A stretch of 45,166 nt of DNA, taken from Natrialba taiwanensis DSM 12281. Its GTDB lineage: Archaea > Halobacteriota > Halobacteria > Halobacteriales > Natrialbaceae. The stretch is from assembly GCF_000337595.1 (NCBI RefSeq), contig NZ_AOIL01000016.1, positions 30,327-75,492 of the forward strand. Direction: 5' to 3'. Positions 33,828 through 40,897 of the stretch are shown here, in pieces (the stretch's first letter is position 1; every line of letters begins with the position of its first letter). The notes under the pieces were generated by a model. It was not told the origin of the DNA. It worked only from the letters and a program-made list of their open reading frames with translations, and made no database searches. The position numbers and the translations under genes were made by a program.

Positions 33828-34955
33828 TCAGCGCGACTTCAGCTCGCGCGCGATGATCTTCTTCTGAATTTCGCTGGTTCCCTCGTAGATCGTCGTGATC
33901 TTCGCGTCGCGGTAGTAGCGCTCGACATCGAAGTCCTTGGTGTAGCCGTAGCCGCCGTGGACCTGGACGGCCTCGTTGGCCACGTCGACGGCCGCCTCGC
34001 TGGCGAAGTACTTGGCCATGGCCGCGGCCGTCGGATCGACGCCGTCTTCGTTCTTCCGCGCAGCATCCCGCGTGAGCAGGCGAGCCGCCTGCACGTCGGT
34101 TTGCATGTCCGCGAGTTTGTGGCCGATCGCCTGGTGTTCGATGATCGGCTTGTCGAACTGCTCACGTTCGTTCGCGTACGCGACCGCAGCGTCGAGCGCC
34201 GCCTGCGCCACGCCGACCGCCTGACTCGCGATCGCAATTCGGCCGCCGGTCAGGATCGAAAAGGCGGCCTTGAGTCCCGATCCGACCTCGGTCAGCCGAT
34301 TCTCGGCCGGAATCCGCACGTCGTCGAAGATGAGCGTCGTCGTGTCGCTCGCCCGCAGGCCCAGTTTATCCTCCTTCTTGCCGACCTCGAGTCCCGCCGT
34401 GTCCTTCGGCACCAGAAACTGGGTGACCGTCTCGGGATCGTCCCTGTCCGTCTTCGCGAAGAGGACGACCACGCCCGCCCGTTCGCCGTTCGTGATCCAC
34501 TGTTTCTTGCCGTTGATGACGTACTCGTCGCCCTCGCGGACGGCCTCCGTCGTCATCTCCGCCGGGTTCGAGCCGGCGTCGGGTTCCGACAGGGCGAACG
34601 CGCCGACGGGACGACCCGAGACCATCTCGGGGAGCCACTCCTCCCGGTGACCCTCGGACCCGAACTCGCGGATGCACGACGTTGCGAGACAGTGGACCGA
34701 CAGCGCCGTCGCCACCGCGAGGTGGCCGTAAGCGAGTTCTTCGTTGACGATACTGTAGGTCACTTCGTCGACGTCCATTCCGCCGTACTCTTCGGGGACC
34801 GTAAGCCCCGTCAGATCGAGTTCGGCCAGCCCGTCCCACACGTCTTCGGGGAACGTCTGGGTCTCGTCGGCTTCGCGGACGTCGGTCCCGACCTCGTTTT
34901 CGACGAACTCTCGAACGGTATCCCGGACGAGTTCCTGTTCGCTCGTCAGTTCCAT
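33828..34955 (-). CDS. Acyl-CoA dehydrogenase (short/medium-chain type)
   Basis: A 375-aa FAD-dependent dehydrogenase that makes trans-2-enoyl-CoA. The FAD/substrate segment FALSEPDAGSNPAEM (about 118-132), VNGKKQWITNG-like INGKKQWITNGERAG and the C-terminal catalytic block YRDAKITTIYEGTSEIQ (with catalytic Glu at about 358) are all present. The catalytic Glu is in the position used by short/medium-chain enzymes rather than isovaleryl-CoA dehydrogenase. No ETF genes are in the window. It is divergent from the crotonase gene; a TTTAGT box about 28 bp before its ATG and the perfect palindrome at 35036-35052 lie in between. Confidence 0.93.
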   Translation of the reverse strand: MELTSEQELVRDTVREFVENEVGTDVREADETQTFPEDVWDGLAELDLTGLTVPEEYGGMDVDEVTYSIVNEELAYGHLAVATALSVHCLATSCIREFGSEGHREEWLPEMVSGRPVGAFALSEPDAGSNPAEMTTEAVREGDEYVINGKKQWITNGERAGVVVLFAKTDRDDPETVTQFLVPKDTAGLEVGKKEDKLGLRASDTTTLIFDDVRIPAENRLTEVGSGLKAAFSILTGGRIAIASQAVGVAQAALDAAVAYANEREQFDKPIIEHQAIGHKLADMQTDVQAARLLTRDAARKNEDGVDPTAAAMAKYFASEAAVDVANEAVQVHGGYGYTKDFDVERYYRDAKITTIYEGTSEIQKKIIARELKSR

Positions 34956-35035
34956 GGCCGAATATTCGTGAGCGGGATACTAAAGCGTCCGATTTTCAGG
35001 AAACGAACCGGTGGGGCCGACCTATATGCTCCAGA

Positions 35036-35052
35036 TTCCGACAGAGTCGGAA
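35036..35052. promoter_or_regulatory. Perfect 17-bp palindrome, reference copy of the IclR-type operator
   Basis: TTCCGACAGAGTCGGAA: perfect 7-bp arms with spacer AGA, in the divergent region between acyl-CoA dehydrogenase (80 bp from its ATG) and crotonase (108 bp from its ATG). Four related sites occur at 31140-31156, 36742-36758, 36864-36880 and 36953-36969, all in this module. Confidence 0.65.
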
Positions 35053-35160
35053 ACAGATCCGACTCGGGTCACTACTGTGCAAACCACACGGCAGCGGCTG
35101 GGTGCCGTGCTCGGACGGACGATAACAGTTAACCACCACCGTCACGAATCGCTGACTGAC

Positions 35161-35949
35161 ATGACTGACTACGAAAACCTCGCCGTCGATCACGACGACG
35201 GCGTGGCGACGGTGACGCTCGACAGCGCGGCCGGACGGAACTCGCTCACCCTCGAGATGGCCGACGAACTCGTTTCGGTCGCGACGACCCTCGGCGAGGA
35301 CCAGGACACGCGCTGTATCGTGCTGACCCACGCCGGCCAGTTCTTCGGCTCCGGTGCCGACCTCACGCAACTCGAGGGCGACGAGACCGACGCCGCGCGC
35401 CTCCGCGAACTCGCGGGCCGCGCCCACGAGGCGATCGTCCAGTTCCACCAGGCCGAAACGCCCGTCGTCGGTGCCGTCAACGGTATCGCCGCCGGAATCG
35501 GCTTCAGCCTCGTGCTGATGCCCGACCTGCTCGTCCTCGGTGAAGACGCGACCCTGCGCTTTGCCTACCCCGGCATCGGGCTGACCGGCGACGGCGGCTC
35601 GACCTTCTTCCTCCCGCGACTCGTCGGCCTCCGGAACGCGAAGGAAATCGTCCTTCGAGACCGGCCGATCGGCCCCGACGAAGCCGTCGACCTGGGGCTC
35701 GCGACCGAGGTCGTCCCCACCGACGAGTTCAATGCGCACGTTACTGAACTCGCGAACGAGTTGGCGGCAGGGCCGACCCAGGCGCTCGGAACCGCGAGCC
35801 GACTCCTGACCGAGAGCTACGGTCGTGAACTTGAGGCCCAGCTCGCGGCCGAAACCGACGCGATCGCCGCGGCGGCCCGAACAGAGGACTACCAGCGCGG
35901 ACTCGACGCCTTCTTCGGCGATGATGACCCCGAATTCGTCGGCCACTAA
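35161..35949 (+). CDS. Crotonase-family protein, PaaG-like isomerase more likely than hydratase
   Basis: A 262-aa member of the enoyl-CoA hydratase/isomerase family. The CoA-binding oxyanion segments GSGADLTQL (63-71) and NGIAAGIGFSLVLMPD (107-122) are conserved. However, both catalytic Glu of classical hydratase are missing: Ser116 stands at the first site and Gly138 at the second (FAYPGIGL). Instead Asp144 in GDGGSTFFLPRLVG aligns with the catalytic Asp of PaaG-type isomerases (PDSGGTW..LPRLVG). I therefore infer double-bond isomerisation or similar chemistry. ATG 35161 is preferred; TTAA at 35129-35132 lies about 30 bp upstream. It is convergent with the second IclR gene (9 bp gap). Confidence 0.85.
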   Translation: MTDYENLAVDHDDGVATVTLDSAAGRNSLTLEMADELVSVATTLGEDQDTRCIVLTHAGQFFGSGADLTQLEGDETDAARLRELAGRAHEAIVQFHQAETPVVGAVNGIAAGIGFSLVLMPDLLVLGEDATLRFAYPGIGLTGDGGSTFFLPRLVGLRNAKEIVLRDRPIGPDEAVDLGLATEVVPTDEFNAHVTELANELAAGPTQALGTASRLLTESYGRELEAQLAAETDAIAAAARTEDYQRGLDAFFGDDDPEFVGH

Positions 35950-35958
35950 CGAGGTCGC

Positions 35959-36708
35959 TCAAACGTAATCCAGATTCACCTGCGTCACGTTCGCCGCGCG
36001 CTGGACGACGTCCGCGATTTCCTCACGGCGCGTCTCGCCGAGGCGACTCTCGGGACCGCAGACGCAGATCGCGCCCTGAATCTGCTCGCGCTTGTCGAGC
36101 ACCGGCGCTGCGATGCAGACCATCCCGGCGATGCGCTCGCCCTCGTCGACCGCGTAGCCCCGCTGTCGGACCGTCTCGAGTTGCTCGAGTAGTACGTCGG
36201 GATCGGTTACTGTCCGGGACGTTACTTCGACGAGCCCCTGATCGACGAGTTCAGCGACGCGCCCGTCGTCCCTATGTGCCAGCATCGCCTTGCCGGGTGC
36301 CGTCGCGTGAAGGGGCATCCGCGCGCCGGGGTAGGCGAACAGGTTGATCGCATCCGGTCCCTCCTGGACGGCGAGGATCACCGCCTGGTCGTGCTCCTCG
36401 ATCAGTAGCGTCACGTGCTCGCCGGTCTCGTCGGCGACGGTTACGAGTTCGTTGCGGACAGCTTTAACGACCTCCAGCCGGTGGCGCTGGCGGTGGCCGA
36501 CCTCGAGAAATCGCGTCGATGTCCGATATTCCTTATCCTCGGCGGTCACGTACCCCGTTTCGACGAGCGCTTGCAGGTAGTCGTGGACGGTACTCACCGG
36601 CATCTCGAGTCGCGACGCGAGTTCGGAGGCCCGACCGCCACCGTTTTCCGAGAGTTCGTCGACGATCCTGAAGGCCCGTTGGACGGACCGGTTGGGGGTG
36701 TTTGTCAT
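35959..36708 (-). CDS. IclR-family transcription regulator (acyl-CoA module)
   Basis: A 249-aa regulator. Winged helix at residues about 8-70 (VQRAFRIVDELSENGGGRAS then LASRLEMPVSTVHDYLQALV), effector domain from about 85 (AVQEGPDAINLFAYPGARMPLHATAPGKAM shortened to AVQEGPDAINLFAYPG and HATAPGKAMLAH; later IAAPVLDKREQIQGAICV). It is distinct from the IclR protein at 19491. Upstream it has three copies of the operator-like 17-mer, the nearest (36742-36758) between its AAATAG box and its ATG, as expected for self-repression. Sites in front of the mutase/ligase and dehydrogenase/crotonase genes make those probable targets. The effector is probably the imported acid or its CoA ester. Confidence 0.9.
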   Translation of the reverse strand: MTNTPNRSVQRAFRIVDELSENGGGRASELASRLEMPVSTVHDYLQALVETGYVTAEDKEYRTSTRFLEVGHRQRHRLEVVKAVRNELVTVADETGEHVTLLIEEHDQAVILAVQEGPDAINLFAYPGARMPLHATAPGKAMLAHRDDGRVAELVDQGLVEVTSRTVTDPDVLLEQLETVRQRGYAVDEGERIAGMVCIAAPVLDKREQIQGAICVCGPESRLGETRREEIADVVQRAANVTQVNLDYV

Positions 36709-36741
36709 GACGACGACTACGACGGACTATCCACAGAAGTG

Positions 36742-36758
36742 TTTCGGTTGTGCCGGAA
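36742..36758. promoter_or_regulatory. Operator-like 17-mer nearest the IclR start
   Basis: TTTCGGTTGTGCCGGAA matches the reference palindrome at 11 of 17 positions and keeps the TTnCG...CGGAA frame. It lies 34 bp before the IclR start, downstream of the AAATAG box on the minus strand. Confidence 0.4.
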
Positions 36759-36863
36759 ACTATTTCGGGTATTTCGATTCGGTCGTCTCCATCGGATCAG
36801 CTATCATCGCAATGCGTAGGTGACCGATGACCGATGCCGGAAGAAGAACAGTGCTGAGAGACG

Positions 36864-36880
36864 GTTCCGAAAGAGTCGGA
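36864..36880. promoter_or_regulatory. Operator-like 17-mer, best second copy
   Basis: TTCCGAAAGAGTCGGAT differs from the reference palindrome (35036-35052) at only 2 of 17 positions. It lies 155 bp upstream of the IclR start. Confidence 0.6.
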
Positions 36881-36952
36881 TTCGAACACAGCGGAGATAG
36901 CCCATTGAATGGATCGTACGGGCATCATCGATATACTGCTGTGCGTTTGGCA

Positions 36953-36969
36953 ATCCGACTGTGCCGAAA
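36953..36969. promoter_or_regulatory. Operator-like 17-mer, distal copy
   Basis: ATCCGACTGTGCCGAAA matches the reference palindrome at 12 of 17 positions. Farthest upstream of the IclR gene (about 245 bp). Confidence 0.35.
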
Positions 36970-37154
36970 GAGGCTTCCAGTATCGGTGACGTACTGGTCA
37001 CAGCCAGTACGGAGACCCGGTGACCGAAGGTGGCATACGTTATTTACAGTTGTACTCATGTATTCACCAGGGCTGAGTGTTACTCATCCACACCTGTCGC
37101 TAGGAGAGTGAGTGAGCCGTCGAATACGCGATCTCGTCGCTAATCAACCGGTAT

Positions 37155-37180
37155 GAATTCTATAATGGTATATAGAATTC
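37155..37180. repeat. Perfect 10-bp inverted repeat
   Basis: Arms GAATTCTATA and TATAGAATTC with spacer ATGGTA. It stands alone in gene-free DNA about 330 bp from the transposase stop. It could be an operator, a hairpin terminator or an insertion scar. Confidence 0.6.
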
Positions 37181-37506
37181 TCCGGCAGTAGATGAGGCTG
37201 GACGTTCGATGCATACGATGGGACATCCTAAAACACGACATTGGTCTCGGTCACACTCGTCTTACAGCGTGGATCGAGGATAATTGCCATGAATTATACT
37301 ATGGTTCTTCAGGAAAAGCTGAAGTCGGCTAGGTGGCCAGCCAATGCACGGACTGCCTATTCATTCCGATTACTTTTTCGATGTACCGAAGAAGCCAGCG
37401 ATAGTATTGGGTCGTGGTCTCAGAATCGGGCTTGCAGCGCATGAGATAAACAGCTATCTGACAGCACTGCCGCTCACGAATCGGGCGAACACGGGAGATA
37501 TCGGCG

Positions 37507-39336
37507 TCAATCAGGCGGGTCGAGACCGTAGAACTGCTTGGCAACGGTCAGAAACTGGTTCGCATCGACGCGCGGTGCGTACGACGTGTTCTCGCCGTCG
37601 ATGGCGAGCTTCACCAGCAGATCGACCAGCCGCCAAACGTTATACAGCACGCATGCAAACACGAAATTGAAGAACCGATAGTCGCGTTCGATTGAAGTGG
37701 TTCGCACCATGAAGTGCTTCTGCTTCTTGAAGCCGTTCTCAATACCCCAACGACGGCGATACCATCGGATGAGCCGCTCGATCATGTGGACGAACGCCTT
37801 TCCGTTCATCCGCTGATCGTCGGCATCACCGGCGGTTACGTAGGGATGATTCGTCTCAAACACGACGGTCCCGGCGGTGTCTACGTCTCCCTCCTGTGCT
37901 TTCTGCTTCCGCTCTTCGATTTCTTCTTCCCGCTGAATGTCTGCGAGCAACCGCGAGAACGACATCCCCTCGCTCGGTTCGCCTTCCACGTCCTCGAACT
38001 CCCACTCACCGCACATCTCCGTCCATACTGCTGAAAGATCGTTGTCTCCCTCCTCGTCGTCGTCCGAATTCGATTGCTTCGGGAGGTAGACCTGCTTGCG
38101 CGTGGGTGTCCCATCGTCGGCTTTCTCCTCCGTGACATGGAACCGTTCGCCGTTACGGTACATCCACGCGATGGTGTCTGCTTCGTCGCTATTGGCGAAG
38201 ATGCGCGTGGGATTCAGATAGTGAACGTCGTACTCCTCGCAGGTGTCCTTGACCGGATCGCTATCGAACTCCCGATCCATCATCACGAGGTCGATGTCGA
38301 CCATCTCGGTCGCCTGCGACAGGAGCTTCTCAACGATCGCGTCTTTCGACTGTCCGCGCACGCGCGGGATGGCATCGAGAACCAGCGGCACGTCCATCCC
38401 GACGATTTTCAGCACCGCCCACTGGTAGTACTCGTTGCCGTCTTTGTACCCGAGGATGTCGTCCTCGTGGTCCTCTACGTCGCCGGTGAACGGGAATCCC
38501 TTGGTCACGTCGATGGCCGCAAAGACCGGCCCATCGAGTTCACCGTGTTGACGGGCACGGGCGATCAGCATCCGCGTCGTGTCTCGCAGCATCTCCCGAA
38601 TCTCCGCGACGGAGAGCTTCCCGATCTGGTAGCGATGAGTCGATCCCGCCGGGATGCGCTCGCGCGTCGTATCGAGTGAGAACGATGCCGGGCCGCTGCG
38701 GGCGTACATGTCCTCGCGCATCCCTATGTAGGCGTGTTGCTCCCAGAAGGCGTTCTCGTGGATCTGCCAGTTCGGCCCGCGATCAAGCGCGAACGCGTCG
38801 GCTACGAATGGTTTGGCCTGCTGCCACACCTCGTCGGTCTTCTGGGCGACGAGCTGGTGTTTGGGAGGATTGTCGGCTTCGGATCCATCCGCTCCGTCGG
38901 TGCCGATCCGGTCGGGAAGCGGAACCTCGTAGGCACGCGCGGTCCTCACAATTACGTCGGCACAATCGTGTACGCCATCACGGAGTTTCTCGCTGAAGCG
39001 TTCGTTCCATGCGCGCCAGAACGTCGATTGATTCGGGAGCGTCTTGAAGCCGAGATTCTGACGCAGCGAAGGGTGTTCTCTGAGGTAGTCGTAGAGGGCG
39101 GTTTCATCCCAGCCGTTGATCTCCGTGAGCAGGCCGGCTCGAACGTGGACCGTCATCGGGTACGGTCCCGCGTACGGAGCGGACGCATCGTGTGTGGCGA
39201 ACGTGAGATGATCGATCGGGAGATGGCAGATCAGCATCTCGATGTCGTCGTAGCTTTCCCACCGCTCGCACTGTGACTGCACGATGGTCGTGACATCCGC
39301 AACGAATCCGTCGAGATGGTCGTCTGCCCCTTCCAT
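37507..39336 (-). CDS. IS4-superfamily DDE transposase
   Basis: A 609-aa transposase. The DDE core is intact: first Asp in AAIDVTKGFPF, second Asp in LVMMDREFDSDP, and Glu in YRRRWGIENGFKKQK, which fits the IS4 signature Y-x2-R-x3-E-x6-K exactly. An acidic insertion (SNSDDDEEGDNDLS) sits between the second Asp and the Glu. There is no frameshift or stop, so the protein may be active. ATG 39336 (MEGADDHLDGF) is preferred; the frame extends to 39420 only by running into the next gene. I could not find terminal inverted repeats or a target duplication. Right next to its start is a TCTCACGTGAGA palindrome. The IS group name is not known to me. Confidence 0.88.
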   Translation of the reverse strand: MEGADDHLDGFVADVTTIVQSQCERWESYDDIEMLICHLPIDHLTFATHDASAPYAGPYPMTVHVRAGLLTEINGWDETALYDYLREHPSLRQNLGFKTLPNQSTFWRAWNERFSEKLRDGVHDCADVIVRTARAYEVPLPDRIGTDGADGSEADNPPKHQLVAQKTDEVWQQAKPFVADAFALDRGPNWQIHENAFWEQHAYIGMREDMYARSGPASFSLDTTRERIPAGSTHRYQIGKLSVAEIREMLRDTTRMLIARARQHGELDGPVFAAIDVTKGFPFTGDVEDHEDDILGYKDGNEYYQWAVLKIVGMDVPLVLDAIPRVRGQSKDAIVEKLLSQATEMVDIDLVMMDREFDSDPVKDTCEEYDVHYLNPTRIFANSDEADTIAWMYRNGERFHVTEEKADDGTPTRKQVYLPKQSNSDDDEEGDNDLSAVWTEMCGEWEFEDVEGEPSEGMSFSRLLADIQREEEIEERKQKAQEGDVDTAGTVVFETNHPYVTAGDADDQRMNGKAFVHMIERLIRWYRRRWGIENGFKKQKHFMVRTTSIERDYRFFNFVFACVLYNVWRLVDLLVKLAIDGENTSYAPRVDANQFLTVAKQFYGLDPPD

Positions 39337-39348
39337 TCTCACGTGAGA
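39337..39348. promoter_or_regulatory. 12-bp perfect palindrome at the transposase start
   Basis: TCTCACGTGAGA directly abuts the ATG at 39336. It may be an operator or part of the element's end. Confidence 0.4.
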
Positions 39349-39353
39349 CACTC

Positions 39354-39890
39354 CTATCCCTTGGGCCAGATCGTGTAGCTGAATGACCAGACAAAATCGA
39401 TCGCAAGGATGACACCCCACAATTTTGCCATCTCCGTTAACACTCTCGTTCTGTCAAAATCACCTACGAGTGCAACAGCCCCGAGAAGCAGAGCGCAGCC
39501 GATTATCCAAGCGAGAAAGTGCCGTCCCCACTGATGGCGTTCATGTTGAGCGTGCGCTCGACCCGTCTTCGGTGGTTTTGTGGGTGGTGGACCATCAGCG
39601 AACCAGTAGGAGAATCGTTCATCGGCCCAGCGGATTAGGCGATGGCCAAAAGCGACAGAAACTCCGATATATATCGCGGCTAACCCATGGGCAGAGGTTG
39701 CAGTTCCCCCATTATTGAGGTCGATTACAGTAAACGTCAGTAAGAGCAAATCAACAAGCGGGACGCCTGCCAGTAGCACTGTACTCAGCCGTTGCTGGCC
39801 GAGGAGATATCGAGTAGAGAGCCCTGCAAGAAGCACGACCCAGAACCCAATCTCACAGCCGATGATAGCGACGTAAATCAGATCGCTCAT
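39354..39890 (-). CDS. Membrane protein of unknown function
   Basis: A 178-aa protein with about five membrane helices (first VAIIGCEIGFWVVLLAGLST, then VLLAGVPLVDLLLLTFTVID, and HFLAWIIGCALLLGAVALVG). A histidine/proline-rich loop (GPPPTKPPKTGRAHAQHERH) separates helices 3 and 4. The C-terminus WSFSYTIWPKG is complete and ends 17 bp from the transposase ATG. No family is recognised. Base composition is like the accessory stretch, lower in GC than the flanking modules. Confidence 0.7.
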   Translation of the reverse strand: MSDLIYVAIIGCEIGFWVVLLAGLSTRYLLGQQRLSTVLLAGVPLVDLLLLTFTVIDLNNGGTATSAHGLAAIYIGVSVAFGHRLIRWADERFSYWFADGPPPTKPPKTGRAHAQHERHQWGRHFLAWIIGCALLLGAVALVGDFDRTRVLTEMAKLWGVILAIDFVWSFSYTIWPKG

Positions 39891-40021
39891 ACCTAACTAA
39901 TGCGGACGGGAGTGTGTGGAGTTACTGCCATGCATGCTCGGCAAGTTTAAGAGTATATGTCCTGCAATATCGAGTGAGATATGAGATACACTTCTTTACA
40001 CACATCATTGAGTATTTATTT

Positions 40022-40669
40022 ATGAGATATGTGACCCTGGTCATCGACCCGAGTGACGCTCACGAGACATTCAACGAACTGAGACAAGTACAGGTAGATA
40101 ACGAAGTGATTGCAACATATGAAGAGATCTATGATCTCAATCCGCTCGATGATGGAACTGCTGTCGAGTTGGTTCGACTCACTGGCGATATCGAACGGTT
40201 TGCGAGAAGCACGTCAGAGCTGGGAGATGTGTCGGTCATACCCACGAGCGAAACAGGGTTTGTATACATACACTTGAATCCCGGAAACCTCGACACGGCG
40301 CTCATCGACATCATCGATACTCATAAGATTACTGTGGACTGGCCAGTCAGATATACCAATCGGGGTTTTCAACTTACGCTCCTCGGTGAAGACATATCTC
40401 TCCAACACGTCGTCGCGGATCTCTCCGAAATTGTAGACGTGACGATTGAAAAAACGGGTGACTACCATCCCGGAATGCGCGATCCCGCATGGCACCTGAC
40501 AGACCGTCAAATTGAGGTCGTGCGCGCTGCAATCAATGGAGGATATTATGATCTCCCTCGGAAGGCTGGTCAGCGTGATCTCGCGGCCAAACTCGAACTC
40601 TCGCGAGGTACAGTCGCCGAGCATCTCCGAAAGGCCGAAGCAAGGGTGATGCAGGAAGTGGTGAAGTGA
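40022..40669 (+). CDS. HTH_10 (bacterio-opsin activator-type) regulator (1)
   Basis: A 215-aa regulator. The C-terminal 55 residues are the HTH_10 domain: LTDRQIEVVRAAINGGYYDL then RDLAAKLELSRGTVAEHLRKAEAR. The N-terminal 155 residues are the ligand-sensing region usual for such proteins (MRYVTLVIDPSD..., DDGTAVELVRLTGDIERF). ATG 40022 is preferred to the open frame from 39914 because MRYVTL matches the start of the second HTH_10 protein (MRSLRL). The second protein (42153-42800) has the same 215-aa length and layout, so the two are paralogues. Targets unknown. Confidence 0.88.
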   Translation: MRYVTLVIDPSDAHETFNELRQVQVDNEVIATYEEIYDLNPLDDGTAVELVRLTGDIERFARSTSELGDVSVIPTSETGFVYIHLNPGNLDTALIDIIDTHKITVDWPVRYTNRGFQLTLLGEDISLQHVVADLSEIVDVTIEKTGDYHPGMRDPAWHLTDRQIEVVRAAINGGYYDLPRKAGQRDLAAKLELSRGTVAEHLRKAEARVMQEVVK

Positions 40670-40691
40670 AAGCACTCGCATACTGTTTTAG

Positions 40692-40740
40692 CTGAAGTTA
40701 GGCAGGTAGATTGCTCATGCACGGCTTGGCTCGAAATCTA
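40692..40740 (-). repeat. 50-bp repeat, inverted copy L
   Basis: Starts CTGAAGTTAGGCAGGTAGAT and ends CGAAATCTA. Compared base by base with the reverse complement of copy c (43597-43646) it matches at 39 of 49 positions with no gaps, so it is the left inverted partner of that copy. Confidence 0.75.
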
Positions 40741-40750
40741 TACCGATAGT

Positions 40751-40800
40751 CTAAATTTCGCAGATGGTTGTGCATGACGAATCTAACTAGCCGACCTCTG
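40751..40800 (+). repeat. 50-bp repeat, copy a
   Basis: Begins CTAAATTTCG, then 10 variable bases, then TGCATGACGA, and ends CCGACCTCTG. With copy L it forms an inverted pair about 110 bp long. Confidence 0.7.
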
Positions 40801-40831
40801 TTCATGATGAATATTGGAACCAATCGATGGC

Positions 40832-40881
40832 CTAAATTTCGTAGGTAGCTATGCATGACGAACCGACCTAGCCGAGTTCAG
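40832..40881 (+). repeat. 50-bp repeat, copy b
   Basis: Begins CTAAATTTCG, 10 variable bases, TGCATGACGA, and ends CCGAGTTCAG. It lies directly in front of the CPBP gene's stop side. Confidence 0.7.
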
Positions 40882-40897
40882 ATTAGAACGGAAAGAA

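Larger units (their letters stand above)
36709..37506. other. Long AT-rich intergenic region with operator-like sites and a hairpin
   Basis: About 800 bp with no convincing gene. The left half carries three operator-like 17-mers in front of the IclR gene. At 37155-37180 lies a strong inverted repeat. The rest, up to the transposase stop, is lower in GC and has no recognised terminal repeat of an insertion element. Confidence 0.6.
37507..39348 (-). mobile_element. Insertion-sequence-like element, ends not determined
   Basis: Defined by the intact IS4-superfamily transposase; the true ends are probably somewhat outside these limits on the left. The right end cannot lie beyond about 39353 without cutting the neighbouring membrane-protein gene, whose stop codon is at 39354-39356. 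Confidence 0.45.
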
